DNA of 64,000 nucleotides from PFJX01 sp964393825. Its GTDB lineage: Bacteria; Pseudomonadota; Gammaproteobacteria; Burkholderiales; Thiobacillaceae. Below the pieces are notes generated by a model. That model did not search any database and had not been told where the DNA came from. It saw only the letters and a program-made list of their open reading frames with translations. The position numbers and the translations under genes were made by a program. Location: contig CAYMUY010000020.1 of assembly GCA_964393825.1 (NCBI GenBank), forward strand, positions 1-64,000. Reading direction: 5' to 3'. Of the stretch, positions 1 to 10,355 are shown in pieces. Each line of letters begins with the position of its first letter. The first letter of the stretch is position 1.

Positions 1-937
1 CGCCGCGCTTCAGCTCGATCACCATGCGCATGCCGGACTTGTCCGACTCGTCGCGAATCTCGCTGATGCCTTCCAGGCGCTTCTCGCGCACCAGTTCGCC
101 GATCTTGATGCACAGGTTGGCCTTGTTCACCTGATACGGCAGTTCGTCGACGATGATCGCCTCGCGGCCGTTGGATTTCTCGATCTCCTCGAAATGGACC
201 TTGGCGCGCATCACCACGCGGCCGCGACCGGTGCGGTAGCCCTCCTTCACGCCGGCGGTGCCGTAGATGATGCCGGCGGTGGGGAAGTCGGGCGCGGGAA
301 CGATGTCGATCAGGTCGTCGATGGAAATCATCGGATCGCTCAGCACCGCCAGGCAGGCATCGACGATCTCGCCCAGGTTGTGCGGCGGAATGTTGGTCGC
401 CATGCCCACCGCGATGCCGGAAGAACCATTGACCAGCAGGTTGGGGAACTTGGCCGGCAGGATCAGCGGCTCGTGCTCGGAGCCGTCGTAGTTGGGGCCG
501 AAGTCGATGGTTTCCTTGTCGATGTCGGCGAGCAACTCATGGGCGATCTTCGCCATGCGGATTTCGGTGTAACGCATCGCCGCCGCGTTGTCGCCGTCGA
601 CCGAACCGAAGTTGCCCTGGCCATCGACCAGCGGGTAGCGCAGGGAGAATGTCTGCGCCATGCGGACGATGGTGTCGTACACCGCCTTGTCGCCGTGCGG
701 GTGGTACTTACCGATCACGTCGCCGACCACGCGCGCCGACTTCTTGTAAGCCTTGTTCCAGTCGTTGTTCAACTCGTGCATCGCGTACAGCACGCGGCGG
801 TGCACCGGCTTGAGGCCATCCCGCACATCCGGCAGGGCGCGGCCGACGATCACGCTCATGGCGTAATCGAGGTAGGACCGGCGCATTTCCTCTTCCAGGC
901 TGACGGGCAGGGTTTCTTTGGCGAACTGGTTTTCCAT
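1..937 (-). CDS. gyrA: DNA gyrase subunit A, N-terminal part (3' end outside window)
   Basis: Reading the minus strand from the ATG at 935-937 gives MENQFAKETLPVSLEEEM and then the GyrA core: YLDYAMSVIVGRALPDVRDGLKPVHRR, the HPHGD motif, and the GNFGSVDGD and AAMRYTE segments. About 312 residues are present before the window edge. GyrA is the breakage-reunion subunit of gyrase, which introduces negative supercoils. The catalytic tyrosine segment (AAMRYTE) is intact. The residue at the position of E. coli Ser83 is read as lysine (HPHGDKAVYD), inside the quinolone-resistance-determining region; the acidic residue equivalent to Asp87 is present. The gene lies downstream of hypX on the same strand but separated by about 160 bp with its own promoter-like sequence, so it is probably a separate unit. 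Confidence 0.97.
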   Translation of the reverse strand, partial: MENQFAKETLPVSLEEEMRRSYLDYAMSVIVGRALPDVRDGLKPVHRRVLYAMHELNNDWNKAYKKSARVVGDVIGKYHPHGDKAVYDTIVRMAQTFSLRYPLVDGQGNFGSVDGDNAAAMRYTEIRMAKIAHELLADIDKETIDFGPNYDGSEHEPLILPAKFPNLLVNGSSGIAVGMATNIPPHNLGEIVDACLAVLSDPMISIDDLIDIVPAPDFPTAGIIYGTAGVKEGYRTGRGRVVMRAKVHFEEIEKSNGREAIIVDELPYQVNKANLCIKIGELVREKRLEGISEIRDESDKSGMRMVIELKRG

Positions 938-972
938 TGCGGGGCGTCTTCTCTGCGTTGTTCTGTGAGTCA

Positions 973-1020
973 CAAAACGTCAAGCGTTTTGTTTTTACTG
1001 GAAAAAGCAGCGGGATTTTA
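973..1020 (-). promoter_or_regulatory. gyrA leader: TAAAAT box and CAAAACG palindrome
   Basis: On the minus strand a TAAAAT hexamer (1015-1020) lies about 80 bp before the gyrA ATG and could be a -10 box; no good -35 is visible. Between it and the gene sits a perfect palindrome, CAAAACG / CGTTTTG with a 5-base centre (973-991). On the plus strand that palindrome is followed by a T run, but no plus-strand gene ends here, so an operator or leader hairpin is more likely than a terminator. Role is inferred. Confidence 0.35.
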
Positions 1021-1030
1021 GCACGGCGAG

Positions 1031-1066
1031 CCCTCTTTTCCCGGCGCTTTCAGGCCGGAAAAAGGG
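1031..1066. terminator. inverted repeat after hypX, possible terminator
   Basis: A GC-rich inverted repeat (TTTCCCGGC / GGCCGGAAA with a short loop) flanked by A and T runs lies between hypX and gyrA. It resembles a bidirectional intrinsic terminator that would close the hyp operon, but the stem has a mismatch. Confidence 0.4.
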
Positions 1067-1099
1067 AGGCTTGACCCGACCAGGCGCATGCCGCCGGAC

Positions 1100-2764
1100 T
1101 CAGTCCGACGGCACGCCCCAGCCCAGTTCCCGATGCACCGCCAGATGGCGTGGCGTCCAGGAATGGGGGGTCTTGCGCACGAAGTGGTGGCGGGCGACGT
1201 GGTAGCTGGGGTCGAAGCCATAGAAATTGCGCTGCATCTGGCGCAACTCCTCGGCGCGATAGGACGCCAGCGGCTTGAGCGCCTCGTCGGCGGCGCGGCG
1301 GGCGCGCTTGCTGGCGAGAGCCCCGGCGAAATCGGCCTGGACCAGGGCCTCGGCGCGCGCGCGCACCCGCGCCACGAAGTCGCCCATCGACTCGCCGAAA
1401 CAGTCGTCGAGGAAACCGGCCCGGGCCGCCTCCGACGCGCCCAGGGGCAGGCGATGACGCATGGTGGCCGCGGCCCGATCCGCGCCCACCCGGCGCGGCA
1501 GCAGATAGCTCCAGTATTCCGAGCCATGCAGGTTGCCCATGTTCTTGTAATGCGGGTTGAGGATCACCCCGCGCCGCGCCCAGACGACATCCGCCGCCAG
1601 CGCGAGGAAGGCGCCGCCGGCCCCGGCGTTGCCGCGCAGGGCGCTGATCGTGAGATGGCTGTCCGTGCTGATGATCGCGTGGCAGAGGTCATCCATGGCG
1701 TTGATGTTGCGCCAGGATTCATCCGACGGGCTGGCCGCCGCCTCGATGCGGTTGAGGTCGAGGCCGTTGCTGAAGAAGTCCTCGCCGCCCAAGAGGACGA
1801 TGACCTTCGTCGGCCGCGCCTTCGCCGCCGCATACGCCGCCAGCAGGCGTTCGCAGGCGTCCGTGCCCATGGCGCCGTTGTAGAAATCGAAGGACAGGTA
1901 GCCGATGGCGCCGGCTTCCTCATAGTGGATCGCCTGTTCCGGCCCGGTCAGTTCGGGTAGCGCGGCCACTTCCGGGAACACGCTGGCCAGCGGCAGCTTG
2001 ATCCCGCCCGCGAGGCGGCCATGGCCGATCCACACCGCGCCATCGGCGGTGGCGCGCACCACGCCCTCCCCCACCCGACCCAGCAGCGCGCCCGCCTCGC
2101 CCCGCGCGGGATGGGCGCTGGCGTTGAACAACTGGCAATCCTGGCCGAACAGGCTGTCACGCACACCGGGGAAGCCATCGCCACTGCGGATTTTCGCGAG
2201 TACGCGGGCGGTGCTGTCGCCGGCCCAGTCGATGGCGCGGTCGGCCTGCGTCACCAGGGCATGCATGGGACGCATGGGCACCGCGCGTGGCTTCCAGGTT
2301 CCCGCCAGATAGTCCGGCAGGCGCTCGACGGCGGCCCGCACCGCGCGCACCGCCGCCTCGGTGACCTCGTTGCGATAAAGGCTGGACTTCTTCGCCGCCC
2401 GCATGGGGAAAGTCTCGCTCGCCCACACCGGCCCGGCATCCATCTCGGCTTCCGCCTGCAGCACGGTGACCCCCCACTCCGCCTCGCCGTTGAGGATCGC
2501 CCAGTCCAGCGCCGACGGGCCGCGGTCGCCCTCGCCGCCGGGATGCACGATCAGGCACACATGCCGCCGCCAGAGGACCTCGGGGATCGCGCGGCGCAGA
2601 TAGGGCGCCAGGATCAGCTGCGGCCGGAACAGCTCCACCGCCTCGACCGTGACGCTGTCGTTGATGTCGAACTCGACCGACACCTGATGCCCGAGGGCGG
2701 TGAGTTCGACGTACAGGCGCTGGGTCAGGCTATTGAAGGCGTGGGTGAGGAAGAGGATGCGCAT
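1100..2764 (-). CDS. hypX: HypX/HoxX: formyltransferase-enoyl-CoA hydratase fusion for hydrogenase CO ligand
   Basis: A 554-residue protein, the usual HypX length. The N-terminal half is a formyl-tetrahydrofolate transferase-like domain with the HPGGEGDRGPSALDWAI motif near residue 95; the C-terminal half (about 280-480) is an enoyl-CoA hydratase/crotonase-like domain (YLSFDFYNGAM, LRGNAGAGGAFLALAAD). HypX is known to convert a folate-bound C1 unit to CO for the [NiFe] active site under aerobic conditions. Start ATG at 2764 lies one base after the hypE stop codon, so it is the last gene of the hyp operon. Its presence implies maturation of a hydrogenase in air. A hairpin overlaps its stop codon (about 1086-1118) but lacks a T run. 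Confidence 0.95.
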   Translation of the reverse strand: MRILFLTHAFNSLTQRLYVELTALGHQVSVEFDINDSVTVEAVELFRPQLILAPYLRRAIPEVLWRRHVCLIVHPGGEGDRGPSALDWAILNGEAEWGVTVLQAEAEMDAGPVWASETFPMRAAKKSSLYRNEVTEAAVRAVRAAVERLPDYLAGTWKPRAVPMRPMHALVTQADRAIDWAGDSTARVLAKIRSGDGFPGVRDSLFGQDCQLFNASAHPARGEAGALLGRVGEGVVRATADGAVWIGHGRLAGGIKLPLASVFPEVAALPELTGPEQAIHYEEAGAIGYLSFDFYNGAMGTDACERLLAAYAAAKARPTKVIVLLGGEDFFSNGLDLNRIEAAASPSDESWRNINAMDDLCHAIISTDSHLTISALRGNAGAGGAFLALAADVVWARRGVILNPHYKNMGNLHGSEYWSYLLPRRVGADRAAATMRHRLPLGASEAARAGFLDDCFGESMGDFVARVRARAEALVQADFAGALASKRARRAADEALKPLASYRAEELRQMQRNFYGFDPSYHVARHHFVRKTPHSWTPRHLAVHRELGWGVPSD

Positions 2765-2765
2765 C

Positions 2766-3818
2766 TCAGCAGATCCTCGGCAGCTGCTCGCCGGAAAGCC
2801 AGTCCACCATGCGCCGGCCGCCGAACTTCGTCTTCATCTGGACGAAGGCGTTGGCGTCCTCCACCACCCGGCCGATGATCGCCGCCTCGCGGCCCAGCGG
2901 GTGCGCACGCATGGCGGCCAGCAGCGTGTCGGCGTCCTCGGCGGCGCAGATGGCGAGGAGCTTGCCTTCGTTGGCGATGTTGAGCGGATCGAGGCCGAGC
3001 AGTTCGCAGGCGGCCTCGACCTCCGGCTTCACCGGAATCGCGGCTTCTTCCAGGTGGAAGCCGACGCCGGACTGGTGGGCGATCTCGTTGACCGTCGCCG
3101 CGACGCCGCCGCGGGTCGGGTCGCGCATCAGCCGCAGGGCGGCGCCGGAAGCCAGCATGGCGGCGGCGAGGCCGTTGAGGGCGGCGGTGTCGGACAGGAT
3201 GGGCGCGTCGAAGGACAGGTTCTCGCGCTGGCTCATGATCGCCACCCCATGGTCGCCGATGCTGCCCGAGACCAGCAGCACGTCGCCCGGCCGCGCCAGA
3301 TCGCCGGAGAGGCGCACGCCCTCGGGCAGGAAGCCGATGCCGGTGGTGGTGATGAAGACGCCGTCGCCCTTGCCCTGCTCCACCACCTTGGTGTCGCCGG
3401 CCACCAGGCTGACCCCGGCCTCCTTCGCCGCCCGCGCCATCGACTCGACGATGCGCGCCAGGTCGGCCAGGGGAAAGCCTTCCTCGAGGATGAAGCCGGC
3501 GGTGAGATACAAGGGCGTGGCACCCATCACCGCGACGTCGTTGACCGTGCCGTGCACCGAGAGGCCGCCGATGTCGCCGCCGGGAAAGAACAGCGGCGAC
3601 ACCACATGGCTGTCGGTGGACACCACCAGCCGCCCCGCCGCTTGCGGCAGGCAGGTGCCGTCGTTGCCCTGGGCGAGGAATTCGTTGCCCAGGTGTCTGG
3701 CGAACAGGTCGGTGATGAGTTGCACCATCGCCCGGCCGCCGCCGCCGTGGCTCATGTCGACGCGGCCGTGTTTCAGGTCGAGGGGGCGGGTGTAGCCTTT
3801 TTTCACTTGTCCGGTCAT
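2766..3818 (-). CDS. hypE: hydrogenase maturation carbamoyl dehydratase HypE
   Basis: 350 residues ending in the diagnostic PRIC, whose terminal cysteine carries the thiocarbamate that HypE dehydrates to thiocyanate for the CN ligands. The start region MTGQVKKGY leads into the glycine-rich HGGGGRAM segment, followed by AIR-synthase-like ATP-binding motifs (VAVMGATPLYLTAGF, RDPTRGGVAATVNEIA). HypE works with HypF and passes CN to the HypCD scaffold. The ATG overlaps the hepT stop as ATGA (3815-3818), so its translation is coupled to that gene; hypX follows after one base. Confidence 0.97.
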   Translation of the reverse strand: MTGQVKKGYTRPLDLKHGRVDMSHGGGGRAMVQLITDLFARHLGNEFLAQGNDGTCLPQAAGRLVVSTDSHVVSPLFFPGGDIGGLSVHGTVNDVAVMGATPLYLTAGFILEEGFPLADLARIVESMARAAKEAGVSLVAGDTKVVEQGKGDGVFITTTGIGFLPEGVRLSGDLARPGDVLLVSGSIGDHGVAIMSQRENLSFDAPILSDTAALNGLAAAMLASGAALRLMRDPTRGGVAATVNEIAHQSGVGFHLEEAAIPVKPEVEAACELLGLDPLNIANEGKLLAICAAEDADTLLAAMRAHPLGREAAIIGRVVEDANAFVQMKTKFGGRRMVDWLSGEQLPRIC

Positions 3819-4156
3819 GGCAGGCGTTCTGGAAGCGTTCTCAAAGTGGGAAGCATGGCGGGCAGTTTGTCCCGCACCACGCTATGGACAACGTCCGGAT
3901 CGATGGCGAAATAGCCGTGGATCAGGCGGTTGCGCATGCCGATCAGGTTGGCCCAGGGAATCGTGGGCGCCAGATTGCGGATGTCATCGGGCAGATGGGC
4001 GGCGGCTTCGCCGATGATCTCGATCTGCCGAACGATGGCCTCGAAAGCCATGGAACCCGGTTGAAAGTCGTTGCGGGACAGGCCGCTCGCAAACTTCAGC
4101 GCCGTTTCCGCCGCGCCGATCAATTCATCGAGATACAGGCCGGGATCACGCGACAT
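3815..4156 (-). CDS. hepT: HepT-like toxin (DUF86, HEPN RNase)
   Basis: About 113 residues from the ATG at 4156 (an upstream in-frame ATG at 4165 is also possible). The protein is all alpha and carries RNRLIHGY, the RX4HXY signature of HEPN/HepT toxins. It follows mntA with an 11-base overlap, the standard order antitoxin then toxin of the type VII MntA-HepT system, in which the MNT protein inactivates HepT by AMPylating the tyrosine of that motif. Odd context: the pair sits inside the hyp operon, and the hepT stop overlaps the hypE ATG. The motif is intact, so the toxin may be active; activity is inferred. Confidence 0.9.
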   Translation of the reverse strand: MSRDPGLYLDELIGAAETALKFASGLSRNDFQPGSMAFEAIVRQIEIIGEAAAHLPDDIRNLAPTIPWANLIGMRNRLIHGYFAIDPDVVHSVVRDKLPAMLPTLRTLPERLP

Positions 4157-4439
4157 GGATCGCATCCCGCTCCACATAAGGGCGCACCCGCTCCTTCAAA
4201 CCTTTCTCGGTCACCAGGTCCACTTCGCATCCCAGGCAATCCTCCAGGTAGTGCAGCAGCCCGAAGTAGCCATCGAAAGTCGCCGGCTGCGCGAACTCCA
4301 CCAGCACATCCACATCGCTGTCCTCGCGCGCCTCGTCGCGCGCGGTCGAGCCGAACAGGCGCAGGCGCTTGACGCCGAAGCGGCTGACGATCTCCGGGCC
4401 GGCCTCGGTGAGGAGGCGCAAGGCTTCATCTCTACGCAT
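4146..4439 (-). CDS. mntA: MntA-like nucleotidyltransferase antitoxin
   Basis: 97 residues from the ATG at 4439, preceded by AGGAG at 7 bases; a GTG at 4445 is a weaker alternative. It contains the minimal nucleotidyltransferase signature GSX10DXD as GSTARDEAREDSDVD (about residues 29-43). MntA antitoxins use ATP to AMPylate the partner HepT toxin. Overlaps hepT by 11 bases and starts 25 bases after the end of the HEAGH membrane protein gene, so it is embedded in the hydrogenase maturation transcript. Pair identity is well supported; substrate and activity are from family knowledge. Confidence 0.9.
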   Translation of the reverse strand: MRRDEALRLLTEAGPEIVSRFGVKRLRLFGSTARDEAREDSDVDVLVEFAQPATFDGYFGLLHYLEDCLGCEVDLVTEKGLKERVRPYVERDAIHVA

Positions 4440-4464
4440 GGTCACACTCCTGCTGGAACGCCCG

Positions 4465-5001
4465 TTAGTGTAGTGCCTGCCGCTCCGGCCGGCTGGCGTC
4501 CAGCCAACCCCGCAACAGCCAGGCCAAGGCCCCCAGCATCAGGCACCAGCCGAGGAAAGCGGTGAAGCCGGCGATGCGGGTGTCGGCTTCCAGCACACCC
4601 CAGCGGGAAAAGATCTCGGTCCAGTCGTGCTCACCGCCACCGACCAGCGGCAGCGCCTGGCTGCGGGCGTCGGCCATGTAGCGGGCGACGTTGAGCAGGT
4701 TCTCGCCCAGCCAGACCAGGCCGAAGGCCAGGCCCACCGCCTCGCCGCGACGCTGGAAGTGGACGGCGACCAGGGCCGGGAACAGCAACTGGAACAGGGT
4801 GCCGCCGTAGACCGCGAGGTGGCCGGAGACGAGGCCGACCAGGGGATGCCCCGCCTCGTGGATGACCAGATTGGCGCTGTCCAGGATCGGCACCCAGTCC
4901 TCCCCGGACTTCAGGCGGGCGAACACGATCAGCAGCGCGAACGCGGCGACACCGAGGAAACCGGCCAGGGTCACCGGACGAGCAGCGAACTCAGCGGCCA
5001 T
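4465..5001 (-). CDS. putative membrane metalloprotease-like protein (HEAGH motif) in hyp operon
   Basis: 178 residues with about four hydrophobic segments (roughly 12-28, 58-82, 86-104, 142-165) and a HEAGH sequence near residue 48, which matches the HEXXH zinc-binding signature of membrane metallopeptidases such as the M50 family. A second conserved-looking patch, LVGGGEHDW, lies near residue 120 and has extra His and acidic residues. No clear M50 LDG motif is seen, so peptidase activity is unproven. It lies between hypD and mntA, in the same direction as all hyp genes, which suggests but does not prove a link to hydrogenase maturation or a membrane-anchored hydrogenase. I do not recognise a named family. 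Confidence 0.75.
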   Translation of the reverse strand: MAAEFAARPVTLAGFLGVAAFALLIVFARLKSGEDWVPILDSANLVIHEAGHPLVGLVSGHLAVYGGTLFQLLFPALVAVHFQRRGEAVGLAFGLVWLGENLLNVARYMADARSQALPLVGGGEHDWTEIFSRWGVLEADTRIAGFTAFLGWCLMLGALAWLLRGWLDASRPERQALH

Positions 5002-5008
5002 GCCGACT

Positions 5009-5077
5009 GTAGCGCCGGCGTCCCGCCGGCTTCGTGCTGCTGATCAGATTGAAGAGCAGGCTGGAAGCCTGCGCTAC
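5009..5077. repeat. REP-like palindromic element, copy 1 (intergenic)
   Basis: Begins GTAGCGCCGGCGTCCCGCC and ends in GCCTGCGCTAC, giving outer inverted arms with GTAGCGC at each end. It fills the gap between the hypD stop codon and the next gene. It shares its head and general layout with the elements at 8192-8280 and 10622-10687. Confidence 0.75.
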
Positions 5078-5078
5078 G

Positions 5079-6197
5079 TTACGTGTGCCGGCCATAGCTG
5101 TAGTGCGCCGCGCAGGCGCCCTCGCTCGACACCATGCAGGAACCCATCGGGTTTTCCGGGGTACAGACGGTGCCGAAGATCTTGCAGTCGGTGGGCTGCT
5201 TGACCCCGCGCAGGATCGCCCCGCACTCGCAGGCCTTGTTGTCCGGCACCGGCCGGTATTCCAGGTTGAAGCGCCGCTCGGCATCGAACCCGGCGTAAGC
5301 CTCGCGGATTTTCAGGGCCGAATACGGCACCTCGCCGAGGCCGCGCCACTCGAAGCTGCGGCGCAGCTCGAACACTTCCGAGACCAGGTTCTGCGCCTTC
5401 TCGTTGCCGTCCGGCGTCACCGCGCGGGTGAACTCGTTTTCCACCTCCGCCCGGCCGCTGTTGACCTGGCGCACCAGCATCAGGATGGCCTGCATCACGT
5501 CGAGCGGCTCGAAGCCGGCGATGACCACCGGCTTGCGGTATTCCTCGGCGAAGAATGCGTAGGGCCGGCTGCCGATCACCGTGGAGACGTGGGCCGGACC
5601 GATGAAGCCGTCCAGCGGCACGGTGCCCAGCTCGCGCACCTCGGGTGATTCCAGGATGTTCATGATCGCCGAGGGGGTGAGCACGTGGCAGCAGAGCACG
5701 CTGAAGTTGTTCAGCCCCTCCGCCTCGGCCTGCTTGATCGCCACGGCGGTCGGCGGTGTCGTGGTCTCGAAGCCGATGGCGAAGAACACCACTTGCTTGC
5801 CCGGATTGTCGCGGGCGATCTTCAGGGCATCGGTGACCGCGTAGACCATGCGGATGTCCCCGCCCCGCGCCTTGGCCCGCATCAGCGAGAGGCCGCCGGA
5901 GGCCGGCACCCGCACGGTGTCGGCATAAGTGCAGAGGATGGCGCCGTCTTCCAGCGCCAGCTTGATCGCCAGGTCGATGCGGCCGATCGGCAGCACGCAC
6001 ACCGGGCAGCCGGGGCCGTGGATCATGCGCACGTTGGCCGGCAGCAGGTCGGGCACACCATAGCGGGAAATGGCGTGGGTGTGGCCGCCGCAGAACTCCA
6101 TGAAGTGGTAGCGACGGTCCGGGCGCACCTCGGCGGCGATGGCGGACGCCAGACCTTGCGCCACGCTACCGTCGCGGAACTCGTCGACGTACTTCAT
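5079..6197 (-). CDS. hypD: hydrogenase maturation protein HypD
   Basis: 372 residues, full length. Conserved HypD motifs are present: EFCGGHTHAI, GPGCPVCVLP, FFAIGFETTTP, GFIGPAHVS, and a C-terminal cysteine-rich Fe-S region (CECGAIL, DCKIFGTVCTPENPMGSCMVS). HypD carries a [4Fe-4S] cluster and, in complex with HypC, assembles the Fe(CN)2CO unit of [NiFe] hydrogenases. The ATG at 6197 overlaps the hypC stop by four bases, coupling the two partners. The stop codon abuts a REP-like palindrome. Confidence 0.98.
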   Translation of the reverse strand: MKYVDEFRDGSVAQGLASAIAAEVRPDRRYHFMEFCGGHTHAISRYGVPDLLPANVRMIHGPGCPVCVLPIGRIDLAIKLALEDGAILCTYADTVRVPASGGLSLMRAKARGGDIRMVYAVTDALKIARDNPGKQVVFFAIGFETTTPPTAVAIKQAEAEGLNNFSVLCCHVLTPSAIMNILESPEVRELGTVPLDGFIGPAHVSTVIGSRPYAFFAEEYRKPVVIAGFEPLDVMQAILMLVRQVNSGRAEVENEFTRAVTPDGNEKAQNLVSEVFELRRSFEWRGLGEVPYSALKIREAYAGFDAERRFNLEYRPVPDNKACECGAILRGVKQPTDCKIFGTVCTPENPMGSCMVSSEGACAAHYSYGRHT

Positions 6198-6430
6198 GCG
6201 CCGACGGCCTGTTCCATGAGCCCGGCCTCGGCCATCAGCGCCAGGGTCTTCTCGGCCTCCTCCGGATCGAGCCGGGTCAGCGCATAGCCGACATGAACGA
6301 TGACGTAGTCACCCACCGCCACGCCTTCCACCAGCGCCAGCGAGACATCCTTGCGCACACCGCCGAGATCGACGATGGCGACATCGTTTTCCTGCACTTC
6401 CACCACACGGGCGGGGATGGCGAGACACAT
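6194..6430 (-). CDS. hypC: hydrogenase maturation chaperone HypC
   Basis: 78 residues. The start was set at 6430 because the family begins MCLAIP and needs the N-terminal Cys2 after Met removal; a longer reading frame exists upstream but would bury this cysteine. HypC binds HypD and the large-subunit precursor to deliver the Fe(CN)2CO group. Starts 10 bases after the hypF stop and overlaps hypD by four bases. Confidence 0.97.
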   Translation of the reverse strand: MCLAIPARVVEVQENDVAIVDLGGVRKDVSLALVEGVAVGDYVIVHVGYALTRLDPEEAEKTLALMAEAGLMEQAVGA

Positions 6431-6440
6431 GATCGGTTCC

Positions 6441-8857
<2,417 letters not shown>

Positions 8858-8858
<1 letters not shown>

Positions 8859-9883
8859 CACTCCTTTTCCGCCAACCGCGCCTCCAGCTCCGCGATCCGC
8901 TTCTTCAGCAGGTTGATGTTCTGTTGCCGCGCGGCGATGGCGACGTCGACGCCTTCGGTGAGCCAGGCGAGCCAGCGTTCCATGCCTTCGCCGCTGGTGG
9001 CGGAGACTTTCAGCACTTCCAGCTTCGGGTTGATGCGGTGGGCGTATTCGATGCACTGCTCGACGTCGAAGTCGAGGTGCGGCAGCAGGTCGACCTTGTT
9101 CAGGATCATCAGGTCGGCGGCGTGGAACATGTCCGGGTATTTCAGCGGCTTGTCCTCGCCCTCGGTCACCGAGAGGATCACCACCTTGTGTGCTTCGCCC
9201 AGGTCGAAGGCGGCGGGGCAGACCAGGTTGCCGACGTTCTCGATCATCAGCAGGCCGTCGTCGGGCAGGTTGAGGCGTTCCAGGGCATGGCCGACCATGT
9301 GGGCGTCGAGGTGGCAGCCCTTGCCGGTGTTGACCTGGATGGCCGGCGCGCCGGTGGCGCGGATGCGGTCGGCGTCGTTGCTGGTCTGCTGGTCGCCTTC
9401 AACCACCGCGACCGGAAAGCGTCCGGCGAGGTCGGCGATGGTCTTCACCAGCAACGTGGTCTTGCCGGACCCCGGGCTGGACACCAAGTTGACGGCGAAC
9501 AGGCCATGCTCGGCGAAATACTGCCGGTTCTCCGTGGCATAGGCGTTGTTCTTGCCCAGGATGTCCTGCTCGATCTGCACCATGCGCGCCTGGCTCATGC
9601 CCGGCGCGTGGGCGTGGGCGGGGCCGAGGCCGTAGTGCAGTTCGCCCTTGTGCTCGTGGTAGTGCGGGGCGCCGGCCTCGTGCAGATGCTCGTGGCCGTG
9701 GTCATGCCCGGTGTGGGCGTGGCTGTGCTCGTGCGGGTGCGGGTGGCTGTGCACGGTGCCGTCGGCATGGGTGTGCTCATGCGCGTGCTCGTGCGGATGC
9801 GGATGCTCATGGGGGTGCCCATGCTCGTGTTCATGGCCCTCGATCTTCGTTTCGCCCTGGCCGCAGCCGCATACCGTGCACAT
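8858..9883 (-). CDS. hypB: hydrogenase nickel incorporation GTPase HypB
   Basis: About 341 residues from the ATG at 9883, chosen because the family starts MCTVCGCG (high-affinity nickel site). Next comes a very histidine-rich stretch (about residues 15-75, repeated HEH, HPH and HSH units) typical of nickel-storing HypB proteins, then the SIMIBI GTPase domain: SSPGSGKTTLL (P-loop), VVEGDQQTSNDADRI, GKGCHLDAHMV, ENVGNLVCPA, LNKVDLLPHLDF. The C-terminus ends in a short charged helix. HypB works with HypA to insert nickel in the hydrogenase large subunit. Confidence 0.98.
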
Positions 9884-9940
9884 GATTGATGCTCCTGAAT
9901 CCATTCAATAAACCGCCTCAGCCAAAGCCGAGGTGCTCAT

Positions 9941-10009
9941 GGCGGGTTTGAGGGGGGAAGCGTCAGGTCGCGATGAAACCGCAACCTGACCTACGTCCCA
10001 AAACCCGCC
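9941..10009 (-). other. nested hairpin in hypA-hypB intergenic
   Basis: In the 130-bp gap between hypA and hypB an outer inverted repeat (GGCGGGTTT 9941-9949 with AAACCCGCC 10001-10009) encloses an inner one (GTCAGGT 9962-9968 with ACCTGAC 9984-9990). It would fold in the hyp mRNA just before hypB. There is no T run, so it looks like a processing or stability element, or another repeat family, rather than a terminator. Confidence 0.55.
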
Positions 10010-10013
10010 GTAC

Positions 10014-10355
10014 TCATTCGACCAGCAAATCCTTGACCCGCATTTCCGTGCCGCCGGTGGCCTGCACCTGGTAGCTGCCGCATTTCGGGCAGGCGTCGTA
10101 CAGCGCGGTCACTTCCACCGTCTCGCCGCAGGCCAGGCAGAAACCCTGGCCGGGCAGGCGTTCCAGCTCGACCCGGGCGCCGTCGGCCACACCACCCTTG
10201 AACACCACATCCAGACAAAAAGTCAGCGCCTCCGGTTCCACCCCGGAGAGCGCGCCGATCTCCAGGCGTACTTCGCTCACCCGTTTGAAACCCTGCTTGG
10301 CGGCGGCGTCCTCGACGATCTGGAGGATGCCTTCGGCCAGGGACATTTCATGCAT
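10014..10355 (-). CDS. hypA: hydrogenase nickel incorporation protein HypA
   Basis: 113 residues beginning MHEMSLAEGIL; the MHE start supplies the nickel-binding His2. Four zinc cysteines are present as CLAC (about 72-75) and CPKC (about 88-91). HypA hands nickel to the hydrogenase large subunit together with HypB. It overlaps the hoxV stop by eight bases and is followed by 130 bp with a nested hairpin before hypB. Confidence 0.97.
   Translation of the reverse strand: MHEMSLAEGILQIVEDAAAKQGFKRVSEVRLEIGALSGVEPEALTFCLDVVFKGGVADGARVELERLPGQGFCLACGETVEVTALYDACPKCGSYQVQATGGTEMRVKDLLVE

Noticed and set aside
973..991. Plus-strand intrinsic terminator
   Set aside because: The CAAAACG palindrome is followed by T's on the plus strand, but no plus-strand gene ends there.
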